Source of the DNA: an uncultured Bacteriovoracaceae bacterium
GTDB lineage: Bacteria; Bdellovibrionota; Bacteriovoracia; Bacteriovoracales; Bacteriovoracaceae
Assembly (NCBI GenBank): GCA_950054155.1
Contig: CATLOT010000003.1
Span: 106,785-170,784 of the forward strand
DNA length: 64,000 bases
Reading direction: 5' to 3'
Shown here in pieces: positions 35,560-43,818 of this stretch (position 1 is its first letter; every line of letters starts with the position of its first letter). The translations under genes and the position numbers were made by a program. The notes beneath the pieces were generated by a model. It had not been told where the DNA came from. It made no database searches and worked only from the letters and a program-made list of their open reading frames with translations.

Positions 35560-36483
35560 TTATTTAAGGCAAAACTCGGTTTCACCCTTTTCACAAAGAT
35601 CTTTTCTTAGCTTGGTTGCCTTTGTAATTTGACCGTTAGAAACCAAATAAAGATAGAGTCTTCCACAAGTGCTTGTACTATCTCGATAGCAACCTGTTTC
35701 AAGCATCTGAAATCCTCTCTCATGTTGTCCATTTTTAAAAAAGTAATTGGAAGCGTTGTAACACATATAAGATTCACCCGAATCGCAAGATTTCATAAAA
35801 AACTCTCCTGCTCTTGGGTCGTTCTGCGATTGTAACTCCCAAGCTAAATTTGAACATTGTTTTGCATCTAGATTGCAAGCTTTTGAACTATATTCAAGTC
35901 TTTGCTCATATTGGGGATCTTTATGACTTCTGTCATAGAGCATTGACGCAAGAGTTTCGCAAGCCAAGGCGACGCCTTCTTCACACTTACCTTTGAGAAA
36001 AAGCTTCATTCTTTGAATCTTTCCCTTATCTTTTGCTTGATCAAGTTGATAAGAAATATTTTGGCAGGAGTCTATATTTCCCGACAAGCAGTTTTTATAA
36101 CTTTGACTGAGAAACTTTTTACTCTCACCTCTAAACTTATAATATTCCATTACGTCATAGCAGGATATATTATTTTCGAATTCAACCCGCTCACCTTCAG
36201 TACAATCTTGAAGAGCTTTTTCCATCAAGGTACGGTCTCTATACATTCGCTCAATTGAGATCAGTCGAGATTCCTCCTTTTTCCTCTTTTTCTTTTTTTC
36301 AGTAACAGTATTTTCTCCAGTTTGTTTTTCCTCAACAGGAGAATACCTCACTTTTTTTTCGATAATCTTTTCTTTATAAACAACTTTCTCTTTTTCAATA
36401 ATTGGTGCAAACCTTTTGCCTAGTAAAAAACTAAACATAAGAGAACTTAACCACAAAATCCCATAGAGATGATTCTTTTTCAT
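35560..36483 (-). CDS. Membrane-anchored Sel1-like cysteine repeat protein
   Basis: A 307-aa protein with one N-terminal membrane helix (about 8-24), a highly charged Lys/Glu linker, and a periplasmic or outer domain of Sel1-like repeats (about residues 110-305). Cysteines recur every 30-40 residues (ENNISCYD, NCLSGNIDSCQN, KGKCEEGVALACETL), resembling Helicobacter cysteine-rich Hcp proteins in which repeats are disulfide-locked. Probably a protein-interaction scaffold. It lies eight bases upstream of the end of the membrane-protein gene. Confidence 0.7.
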   Translation of the reverse strand: MKKNHLYGILWLSSLMFSFLLGKRFAPIIEKEKVVYKEKIIEKKVRYSPVEEKQTGENTVTEKKKKRKKEESRLISIERMYRDRTLMEKALQDCTEGERVEFENNISCYDVMEYYKFRGESKKFLSQSYKNCLSGNIDSCQNISYQLDQAKDKGKIQRMKLFLKGKCEEGVALACETLASMLYDRSHKDPQYEQRLEYSSKACNLDAKQCSNLAWELQSQNDPRAGEFFMKSCDSGESYMCYNASNYFFKNGQHERGFQMLETGCYRDSTSTCGRLYLYLVSNGQITKATKLRKDLCEKGETEFCLK

Positions 36484-36491
36484 AGAGAATA

Positions 36492-37016
36492 TTATACTTC
36501 ATTCTCTAAATACTTTGCTAAAATTTTTCGATGCTTATTAAAGTCATAAAGAGCACAGCCAACCACAGGAGAGGATTTTATTAATTTAAAGACAGGTGAA
36601 AGATAAAAAGAGTAAGAAAAATGGATTTCATGAATCACATCTTTAAGAATAGCTTCACAAAGAGCTGCCATAAGCCCTAGTCCAATACCAACCAATAAAC
36701 TTCTTAAAAAGATAGGGACAGAAGTTGTAAAAAGAAAATCTAAAAATCTTACCTCGCTATTTGTGGTTCCTCTCTTCCACTTCACATAAAGGTAGCAAAT
36801 TTTATAGAAAAGGATCAGTTCACTAAGAATAATTGCTAACGAAATCTTTTCCTGAAAAAGAAATATCCCAAAAGGAAGAATACCAATGAGGTATGCCGTA
36901 AAAACTTCCTCTTCACTTAGCCTATGCTCTTTAATTTTTGATAATAGTGGATCAATTTGCCAAAGGTTGATTGAAATAACCATAAAGTAACTCCTCGTTG
37001 AGACAATTTCTATCAT
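36492..37016 (-). CDS. Multi-pass membrane protein of unknown function
   Basis: A 174-aa protein with about four membrane segments. The start is placed at ATG 37016, about 11 bases after GGGAG; longer starts at 37115 or 37064 lack a visible ribosome-binding site. No recognised family. It is followed within ten bases by the Sel1-like gene, so co-transcription is likely. Confidence 0.5.
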   Translation of the reverse strand: MIEIVSTRSYFMVISINLWQIDPLLSKIKEHRLSEEEVFTAYLIGILPFGIFLFQEKISLAIILSELILFYKICYLYVKWKRGTTNSEVRFLDFLFTTSVPIFLRSLLVGIGLGLMAALCEAILKDVIHEIHFSYSFYLSPVFKLIKSSPVVGCALYDFNKHRKILAKYLENEV

Positions 37017-37190
37017 GGATGCTTCTCTCCCTATTACTCCCTGTAATATTGGTGTTTCACTCATTGAAACAAACCTAAACCCCTGAAAACTCATATGCAA
37101 TATCACCCTCACCACTATAGTTTTTACATCTCAACAAGCCCCTCAAAAGCCTTAATGATAGATTCAGCAAAAAATAAGTGAGTTACAACA

Positions 37191-37739
37191 ATGATAAATA
37201 TCCTCATTTCGACGTTTATTTTACTGACAATAATTAACACCTCAGCGGCGAATGATGTCACTCAGTGGCAAAACTTGGAGCGACAAGAAAAGCTGCTCGC
37301 AATAGAGAGTGATAACCTAGATTCAATTGAAATTGACTTTAAAGAAATTCAAAATAGTCCTTACAAAAATCAAATCACTTCCCTCTACTCTTTCGCACTT
37401 AAAAAGCTTTCAACAGAGGGCATAGAGCAGACCGTTGGTAATGGAGGAATTGTTGCCGTTGGTGAGCCTGAAATAAGTTATATCACCCTCTTTAAAATCA
37501 AACAGACTGTCGTCGCCTACCAACTTCATCTTACTCAAAGAGGTGGAGTTGATCCTAGCGAAGAAGAAATGGAAGAATTCTATTATAACGATAGTCAAAG
37601 TGCGCTTGCAGCAGGTATAGATCTCGATGTGGATGTAAGTTGGTCTGCACACCCTATCCTTGAGATCATTAATGATACTGTAGTTGAAATTGAACTTGAT
37701 GTTTATAACCAAGGCGGCTTTGGCTGGTCTGGATGGTAA
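37191..37739 (+). CDS. Secreted acidic protein of unknown function
   Basis: A 182-aa exported protein (signal MINILISTFILLTIINTSA). The mature protein is acidic with a Glu-rich segment (DPSEEEMEEFYYND) and no cysteines. The C-terminus is Gly/Trp-rich (GGFGWSGW). No family recognised. It is followed after 19 bases by a second secreted-protein gene, probably one operon. Confidence 0.55.
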   Translation: MINILISTFILLTIINTSAANDVTQWQNLERQEKLLAIESDNLDSIEIDFKEIQNSPYKNQITSLYSFALKKLSTEGIEQTVGNGGIVAVGEPEISYITLFKIKQTVVAYQLHLTQRGGVDPSEEEMEEFYYNDSQSALAAGIDLDVDVSWSAHPILEIINDTVVEIELDVYNQGGFGWSGW

Positions 37740-37758
37740 AAAACCAATTGGAGAAAGA

Positions 37759-38073
37759 ATGAAAAAATTAATTGTAGGTCTCTTAGCCTCCTTGATCTTC
37801 ACCAGTGTATTTGCTGGAGGAATGGGAAGTCTTCACCTCGCTATCAGCGAGGCTGTAGCGACTGAATTTGTATCAAGTGATTCTCATGAAGAGTTTTATT
37901 TCTTAGCAGACAATATGGTTATTACCGGCCAGTCGACTGCCCCCAACTGTGACATCGTCTACGAGGGTAAAACGTCTAATATTCAAGGTGAAACTATTAT
38001 CTTCGATGCTTGTATTAACATTGTCTCTCGAAGCGAGTTTATCATTGCTATTTCTGAAAATGAGGCCCCCTAG
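37759..38073 (+). CDS. Small secreted protein of unknown function
   Basis: A 104-aa protein with a signal peptide (MKKLIVGLLASLIFTSVFA). The ATG at 37759 follows GGAG by about seven bases; a longer reading starts inside the upstream gene. Two cysteines probably pair. No family recognised. Convergent with the pirin gene, 11 bases apart. Confidence 0.6.
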   Translation: MKKLIVGLLASLIFTSVFAGGMGSLHLAISEAVATEFVSSDSHEEFYFLADNMVITGQSTAPNCDIVYEGKTSNIQGETIIFDACINIVSRSEFIIAISENEAP

Positions 38074-38084
38074 AGAGCCTTAGA

Positions 38085-38798
38085 TTATCTGAGCATTGGG
38101 ACTTCTAAAATAAGAAGTTCCGCTCCTTCTCTCCCTTCAATGAGAAGTTGATCTTTGGATTCGCTGGCATAACTATCTTGTGCATCAAGGTCCATGCCAT
38201 CGACTCTAGCCTTCCCTGACATATTAAAGAAGAATACCCCATTCTCCTTGGCATGCTTTTGATAATCACAATTTTGACCACTCTCAAGTTTAATCATAGA
38301 AATAAAGGCATCTTGATTGATTTCAAGAGAATGGTCTCTTCCATCAGGTGAGACAATTAATTGAAATTGACCTAAGCGCTCCTCTTGCTTAAAAGACTTT
38401 TGCAAGTAGCGAGGCCTTACACCCAGCTTCTTTGGCATTATCCAGATTTGCAGAAACTGTGCCTCTTCATGGGAGGAATTATTAAACTCACTATGGGAAA
38501 CTCCAGTACCCGCACTCATAACCTGAATCTCGTCCTCGCCGATAACATACTCATTCCCCATAGAATCCTTATGCTTGAGGCTTCCCTTTAAGGGCACCGA
38601 AATGATTTCCATATCGCGATGGGAATGAGTACTGAATCCCATCGAAGGTGCGATCGTGTCGTCATTGAGAACGCGTAGGGCCCCAAAGCCCATCATTTTT
38701 GGATTATAGTAGCTGGCAAATGAAAAAGTGTGAAAACTCTGAAGCCAGCCATGGTTCGCCCTTCCCCTTGAATTTGCTTTTATAATTTCATTATTCAT
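38085..38798 (-). CDS. Pirin family protein
   Basis: A 237-aa bicupin of the pirin/YhhW family. The N-terminal cupin carries HTFSFASYYNPK and FSTHSHRDMEIISVPLKG (metal-binding His residues), then MSAGTGVSHSEFNNS. Members bind iron and some oxidise quercetin; the physiological substrate here is unknown. Length is typical for the YhhW subgroup. No partner genes adjacent. Confidence 0.9.
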   Translation of the reverse strand: MNNEIIKANSRGRANHGWLQSFHTFSFASYYNPKMMGFGALRVLNDDTIAPSMGFSTHSHRDMEIISVPLKGSLKHKDSMGNEYVIGEDEIQVMSAGTGVSHSEFNNSSHEEAQFLQIWIMPKKLGVRPRYLQKSFKQEERLGQFQLIVSPDGRDHSLEINQDAFISMIKLESGQNCDYQKHAKENGVFFFNMSGKARVDGMDLDAQDSYASESKDQLLIEGREGAELLILEVPMLR

Positions 38799-38897
38799 CT
38801 CTAACCTCCTTAGCCCATCCTAAGAGAGATTTTGATAAAATAAAATTATAATTAACTTCTTATCAATATAAACTGAACTTATAATCTGAATCACAAG

Positions 38898-39338
38898 TTA
38901 GAGAGAAAAAACACCCATAACGACAATATAGCGCGCGACTTTGCCTAAGGAGAAGCACACAAAGGTGATGGCCTGGTGAGTTCTAAAGTAGCCTAAGGCA
39001 AGTGCAAGAGGGTCCCCAATAAGGGGAACCCAGGCCAAAAGACCGGCCAAGGCACCGTACTTCTTTATAATTTTTGAGGAACGCTCAAGATCTTTGGAGT
39101 CGAGTTTCTTCTTTCCCCACTCTCCCATCTTATAAGTAATGACAGAGCCCAAGATATTTCCCGTACTAGCAAAGATCAGGAGTAAAAGAGGATGATAATT
39201 TTGTGAATTTTGTAAAAAGAGGAGCCACAGTTCACTCCCCAGAGGAAGAATAGTGGCCGCAAGAAGGGAGACCAGAAAGAGGGCCAATAAAGGCAGTACA
39301 CCGGTACTGCCTAGTATCTGGTTTAGACTCTCTTCCAA
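38898..39338 (-). CDS. YqaA-like (DedA/SNARE-associated) membrane protein
   Basis: A 146-aa inner-membrane protein of the YqaA branch of the DedA superfamily. The family signatures are ATILPLGSELWL and the re-entrant GNILGSVITYKMGEWG, then WVPLIGDPLALALG. Superfamily members act in lipid flipping or membrane homeostasis; the role here is not known. It lies six bases downstream of the exported-protein gene at 39345 in the same direction. Confidence 0.8.
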   Translation of the reverse strand: MEESLNQILGSTGVLPLLALFLVSLLAATILPLGSELWLLFLQNSQNYHPLLLLIFASTGNILGSVITYKMGEWGKKKLDSKDLERSSKIIKKYGALAGLLAWVPLIGDPLALALGYFRTHQAITFVCFSLGKVARYIVVMGVFSL

Positions 39339-39344
39339 AACTTG

Positions 39345-39965
39345 TTATAAACGAAGATTAGAAATACGAACACTTCCAAATTCACAAGTCTCCTTGCGAA
39401 CCAGAACTTCTAATCTCACATCCTTACCACTTTCTAACTTCCCCTCAACAGTAATAAAGTCATAAATGTAGGGGTCTCTTAATTCAATTCGTGCATGATT
39501 TGCTTTCATAGCAAGTCCAAACTCTTGCATCTTTTGTTCAGCGAGTTCCATAGCCTTCACATTACACTTATTGGTAATGTACTGCTCACCTTCACTCCAA
39601 TCTTCCTTACAATACGTATCGTAATCATAGATATGAGCTACTGGAGTTGAAAGGTCTTGAGAGTAAATTGAGCCATAAGTATTTCCACCATCACAACTGT
39701 CTTCAGTTGTTCTGAAGCGATAGTACTGAACCCCATTAACTTCGATAAGCTCTTGAGCGACGTGCTCCTTACACTCATCATAAGAGAAATTTAAGATGAC
39801 ATCAGTTTTATACCACTGCTCTCTCGTGAGAACATCCACACTAGCAAGGACATTGAGTGTGTCTTCTTCAGTTTGATTCACAATACTTTGGCAAATACCA
39901 TCGTTTGCAGCCGATACAGATGAATAAGATAGAAAGATAAGAAGGAAAGTCATTAAAGATTTCAT
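39345..39965 (-). CDS. Secreted protein of unknown function
   Basis: A 206-aa exported protein (signal MKSLMTFLLIFLSYSSVSA) with six cysteines in the mature part, consistent with periplasmic folding. No family recognised. Its gene precedes the YqaA-like gene by six bases on the same strand. Confidence 0.6.
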   Translation of the reverse strand: MKSLMTFLLIFLSYSSVSAANDGICQSIVNQTEEDTLNVLASVDVLTREQWYKTDVILNFSYDECKEHVAQELIEVNGVQYYRFRTTEDSCDGGNTYGSIYSQDLSTPVAHIYDYDTYCKEDWSEGEQYITNKCNVKAMELAEQKMQEFGLAMKANHARIELRDPYIYDFITVEGKLESGKDVRLEVLVRKETCEFGSVRISNLRL

Positions 39966-40058
39966 GGTCGCCTCTGGTCGCTTAGGATTTATTGTAAACC
40001 TTAGCTACGCTGCGAGTCACGACATGAAAAGGTCCCTTTGAAAATCTTATAGAGGACT

Positions 40059-40511
40059 TTATTTGGTCACGACGAAACGACCATTAAAGAGGACTTGAGC
40101 TGAAGCCTCACTGGGGCTTAAGGCAGTGCTGAGACTCGCCTGCATTTTGGCCCTTCCCATTGCACGCCTTCTTAATGAACTTAAGAAAGCTTCGGTATTA
40201 CAGCACTCTGATCGGGAGTAGAAGTCCCCGTCAACAGGCTTAAGGTATTGAATAGAGCTATCTTGAATAACGAGAGAACTAAAAGGAACCTCTTCACATT
40301 TAAGGATGTGATGAACTAGTAAGTAACAAGAAAGAATCCCCAATGTATTAAGGCTCCCTCCAAAAGCCGTTCCCTCGTAATTAATATTCGTTGTAAGGGG
40401 GGCCTTTAAAATAAGGGATGTCTCTGTAATTTCAACAATATCGACATCCATAGCGGCAACAACCGGGATAGACCTGAGGAGTGATTCTTTGTAGTTTTTC
40501 TCAAATTCCAT
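40059..40511 (-). CDS. YiiD-type hotdog thioesterase domain protein
   Basis: A 150-aa protein resembling the C-terminal thioesterase domain of YiiD: LKAPLTTNINYEGTAFGGSL, the signature Asn-(x)n-GTxFGGS, followed by the hotdog strands. The N-terminal acetyltransferase part of E. coli YiiD is absent. An ATG at 40511 is used; a TTG at 40547 is possible. Substrate is probably an acyl-CoA or acyl-ACP. Confidence 0.75.
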   Translation of the reverse strand: MEFEKNYKESLLRSIPVVAAMDVDIVEITETSLILKAPLTTNINYEGTAFGGSLNTLGILSCYLLVHHILKCEEVPFSSLVIQDSSIQYLKPVDGDFYSRSECCNTEAFLSSLRRRAMGRAKMQASLSTALSPSEASAQVLFNGRFVVTK

Positions 40512-40607
40512 TTGAAAAATTGTGGCATAGGTCCCATTTGAAGACAAAAATTATTGTAGAATACATCTTTTTAAGCCCATTTCCCCTAATTCTGCTCTTT
40601 TTTAGCT

Positions 40608-40634
40608 TATTTTTTTCTCATGAATGTCCGATAA
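40608..40634 (+). promoter_or_regulatory. FliA-like promoter of the CHAP-like hydrolase gene
   Basis: TATTTTTT, 11 bases, then TCCGATAA, which ends seven bases before the ATG at 40642. The -10 box overlaps an alternative upstream ATG at 40624, arguing for the downstream start and a leaderless transcript. Confidence 0.5.
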
Positions 40635-40641
40635 AAAGAAT

Positions 40642-42096
40642 ATGGAAATAAAGACACTTGCCTCATTCATGCTTCTTCTTTCGTTGAGCCCTTTTTCAAT
40701 CTGGGCGAATTCTGTCGAAGAACTTGAACTCAAGTGGACCGCACTCAATTCAAAGGAAAGGCACGCATTTCATTTTAACCTCATGAAGGTCATGGCCAAG
40801 CAAGCAAAAGTGACGAATTATTCTGAGAAAGAGGTCAATGTAAAAATAGTTTCAGCCAATCCTCATCCTCTAGAGCTTATACTTAATCAACTGACAAAAG
40901 AAGCTCGTGCTAATGCAGAGGACGATTCCATTTATTGTAATTATGCAGGGTGGATGACTATTCACAATGAAGCTAATGACTGTCTTCCTCCCTGGAAGAG
41001 AGAAAATAGAAATAACTCTGATATCCAAAGCTTTGGAGACACCTATTCAGGAAAGTACAGTTGCGGAGGAGCAAAGCTCATTCGTTGTAACCCTCTCATT
41101 TTTGGACCTGGTGATGATGGAAAAGGAATGTGTGCCACAGCTGATGACAATGATCCCACTGACTCAACGAATGCCTGCCTAGAGCTCTACACGCAAAATC
41201 AAGATTACCTCATCGATCATATTGATCAGTTAGCAGAAGATCCTGAACAGCTCTCGCGCTACCTCGCTGTCGCAGCAGAGACCCTTCGCTTTTGTGATGC
41301 CTATCGAAATGATTTTCCCTACTGCGAAGACTTAGAAGAAAGCCTAAAGAAAAATGCTGAAGCCGCCTATTCATGTTCTGATAGTGAAGAACTTATAACA
41401 TTCATGCCAACTGTTCTCACTCCCTTTAATCAAGACGAACTTAATCAAATCGTTGAAGGTTTAGGAGATAAAGCAGTTGATTACTCAGAAGAACTTGAAC
41501 GGCGCCAAATAGAAGCACGAGAACACAACCGAAAAGTTTATGAAGATGCCATGAAAAGTTATAGCGAAAGTCAAAGAACAAAAGACATCAATACACGAAT
41601 TGTCCGCAATACAGACAATTGCCTAATGGATTCGTGCAAGGGCTCCAAAAATAGTTTTAAATCAGTTGAATACTGTGCTCGCTACGTAAAATACGCCATG
41701 TTTCCCCCAGGAAGTGTGAGTGGTGGCCGCTATGGAAACTTCAGTGAGTACCCATGGGGTTCTGATGCTGTTGAGTCTGGAGACTGGCTAAGAAGAGAAG
41801 GTTTTATCAATTTGATGGATCAGCCAGAAATGCAACACCTTACTCCAGAGACTGCACCTAAGGGAGCCGTCATTGTTTATGAAAAAGTTACTCGTGGTGC
41901 ACGCAAATATAATGTCGATGGCGTCACACGCGGAGGCCCTGGCCATATTGAAATTAAGGTATCTGATAAAGAGTATGTCAGTGATTTTATCAACGATGAA
42001 CCCACTCGCTTAGGTGGTCTGAGAAGACCTATTGGAATTTATATCCATATGCCTCAAGATCAGAGAGACCAAATTCGGGAGGTTCCTGAAAAATGA
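40642..42096 (+). CDS. Secreted CHAP/NlpC-like cysteine hydrolase
   Basis: A 484-aa exported protein (signal MEIKTLASFMLLLSLSPFSIWA). The N-terminal third holds the cysteine module with IRCNPLIFGPG shared with the 869-aa protein. A helical spacer follows. The C-terminal ~140 residues look like a CHAP/NlpC fold: SVEYCARYVKYAM (candidate nucleophile Cys345), PKGAVIVYE, and GGPGHIEIK (candidate His435). The likely substrate is a peptidoglycan peptide or amide bond. It overlaps the next gene by four bases (ATGA), so the two proteins are made together. Confidence 0.7.
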   Translation: MEIKTLASFMLLLSLSPFSIWANSVEELELKWTALNSKERHAFHFNLMKVMAKQAKVTNYSEKEVNVKIVSANPHPLELILNQLTKEARANAEDDSIYCNYAGWMTIHNEANDCLPPWKRENRNNSDIQSFGDTYSGKYSCGGAKLIRCNPLIFGPGDDGKGMCATADDNDPTDSTNACLELYTQNQDYLIDHIDQLAEDPEQLSRYLAVAAETLRFCDAYRNDFPYCEDLEESLKKNAEAAYSCSDSEELITFMPTVLTPFNQDELNQIVEGLGDKAVDYSEELERRQIEAREHNRKVYEDAMKSYSESQRTKDINTRIVRNTDNCLMDSCKGSKNSFKSVEYCARYVKYAMFPPGSVSGGRYGNFSEYPWGSDAVESGDWLRREGFINLMDQPEMQHLTPETAPKGAVIVYEKVTRGARKYNVDGVTRGGPGHIEIKVSDKEYVSDFINDEPTRLGGLRRPIGIYIHMPQDQRDQIREVPEK

Positions 42097-42482
42097 AAAC
42101 TCTACTCATTACTATTCTCCTCAGTTTCTCATTTTGTGTAAGAGCAACGAATCTTTCCTCGACTTATAAAAAAGAGTTAAAAGAAATAAACCATATATCT
42201 GGTAAGGGTAACAACAAACTCTACAAACTCATGAATGACTCGGCCCATGAGCTTGCCAAGGACTGGTCTCCAGAACTTGCCCAGGAGCTTGCAAGAGTCT
42301 TTAACTCTCTTTTAAATGTAAATCAGAATTCATTCCTTGTTGAACTTCTTACACCCGTACTTCAAAAAAGGCAGAAAGAATTTATGCCTATTTTAAAAAG
42401 GGCTTTGAGTAAAGAAAATTTAAAAATTTACACTAAGATGAAAGCTAAGAATCAAGAGGAATCTAAACGAGGAAATGGCTAG
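42093..42482 (+). CDS. Small exported protein coupled to the CHAP-like hydrolase
   Basis: A 129-aa protein with a signal peptide (MKTLLITILLSFSFCVRA) and an all-helical, basic mature domain. Its ATG overlaps the hydrolase stop codon (ATGA), giving translational coupling. No family recognised. An inhibitor, immunity protein or chaperone of the hydrolase would fit the arrangement, but no motif proves it. Confidence 0.65.
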   Translation: MKTLLITILLSFSFCVRATNLSSTYKKELKEINHISGKGNNKLYKLMNDSAHELAKDWSPELAQELARVFNSLLNVNQNSFLVELLTPVLQKRQKEFMPILKRALSKENLKIYTKMKAKNQEESKRGNG

Positions 42483-42493
42483 TCTACACGAAA

Positions 42494-43711
42494 CTAAGTC
42501 TTTAAAAGAATAGATAGTTCAGGAAAGGTTTTTGAAAATGACTCTCCCCTTAATTCGTCAATAAGTGAAATCTCCCTTTTAAAGTCTTCGTTAACCGTAC
42601 GATTAAAAGTTGGTTTCGAAAGATTAATCATAGCCTTTATTTGTTGAAAAAGACTTCTCGCCTCAATAGGCTTAAGTCGTTTATTATCAAATAGAGCAAG
42701 GCCATACTCTAAAAGCCTACATTGAGCTTCTTTTTTCAATTCTTCAGGGTATTGAGAAATATGAAAATAACTTGGCTCAAAGAGTGGTGATAATTTAAGA
42801 GCAAGAGGAGAGAGCTTTAAATCTTTTAAGCAGTAATCAAATAACTCAGGGAGATAATAAAAGTTAAGGTTACTTATTGTTGGGCTCATATAAACATCCA
42901 CACTATTCCATGATTGATAGGTACGAATCGTTCTATCAAAATCTCTCCAACAGAATCCATGGCGCATATATCCAGCTCTCTCTCCGACACCATCAATCGA
43001 AAGCCCTAACGAAACACTCTTAAATCCTCTAAGATAATCCTCGATACTTTTCCCTTGAAACTCTACGACCGTGGCATTGGTGTTTAATATAAGCTCAATA
43101 TCACCTTGCCTGTCTTGGCGCTTAATCTCTTCAATCAGGTCATAAAAGCGTGGAGACAAAAATGGTTCACCTCCTGCTATATAGAGGTGGGTTATTGTCT
43201 TGATATAGCGACTCGTCTGATAAATTAAGTCCTCACGAGTCGAAAATGCTTGAATTCTCTCTTCTTTGACAACTCTTCCTAGTTTTTTATAGTCAGAGAC
43301 CCATGTTGTTGAGAGGTCGGGAAAACAAATACGACACTTCAGGTTACAGATATTATCAAAACGAAGCCCAAGATAACGAAGCGGGACCTTAATATCATTT
43401 TCAACATTTTCTTCAAAAACTCGAAGAGAGGATTGACGTAAGCTCATATTACCCGCTGCTTCAACTTTACTACACTGATAACATTGTTGAGGTAGTGGTT
43501 TTTCATCATTACTAAATAAAGCTCTAAACTCTTCCAGTTCTTTACTTTCCAGAATCTCAGATAAACTACTTTGCTTAGTGTTACCAAGCCTCACATTAGC
43601 TGAAGTATTACAACAGGGTGAGACTGACCCGTCAGGCTCCACACTTAAATGAATAAAAGGAAGAGGACAAAACATCATTTTTCCAAGACGAAATAATAAC
43701 AACTTGATCAT
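42494..43711 (-). CDS. Radical SAM protein with SPASM/Twitch-like cysteines
   Basis: A 405-aa protein. The radical SAM motif is C122-NLK-C126-RI-C129. Before it stand cysteines 15, 33, 34, 77 and 80 in an auxiliary-cluster-like arrangement (GSVSPCCNTSANVRLGN, QCYQCSKVE) that usually sits C-terminal in SPASM proteins, so the order is reversed here. Such enzymes often modify peptides, but no precursor peptide is seen nearby. Convergent with the small exported gene, 11 bases apart. Confidence 0.8.
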   Translation of the reverse strand: MIKLLLFRLGKMMFCPLPFIHLSVEPDGSVSPCCNTSANVRLGNTKQSSLSEILESKELEEFRALFSNDEKPLPQQCYQCSKVEAAGNMSLRQSSLRVFEENVENDIKVPLRYLGLRFDNICNLKCRICFPDLSTTWVSDYKKLGRVVKEERIQAFSTREDLIYQTSRYIKTITHLYIAGGEPFLSPRFYDLIEEIKRQDRQGDIELILNTNATVVEFQGKSIEDYLRGFKSVSLGLSIDGVGERAGYMRHGFCWRDFDRTIRTYQSWNSVDVYMSPTISNLNFYYLPELFDYCLKDLKLSPLALKLSPLFEPSYFHISQYPEELKKEAQCRLLEYGLALFDNKRLKPIEARSLFQQIKAMINLSKPTFNRTVNEDFKREISLIDELRGESFSKTFPELSILLKT

Positions 43712-43818
43712 ATCTCATGCTCTAGTACAAACCAAGGCTTTCCTATTTCGCCCTTTTATTGAAACTAGTGTATACATAATGCTATCAAAATATTCTCTCC
43801 GTTGTTTAAGGAACTGCC

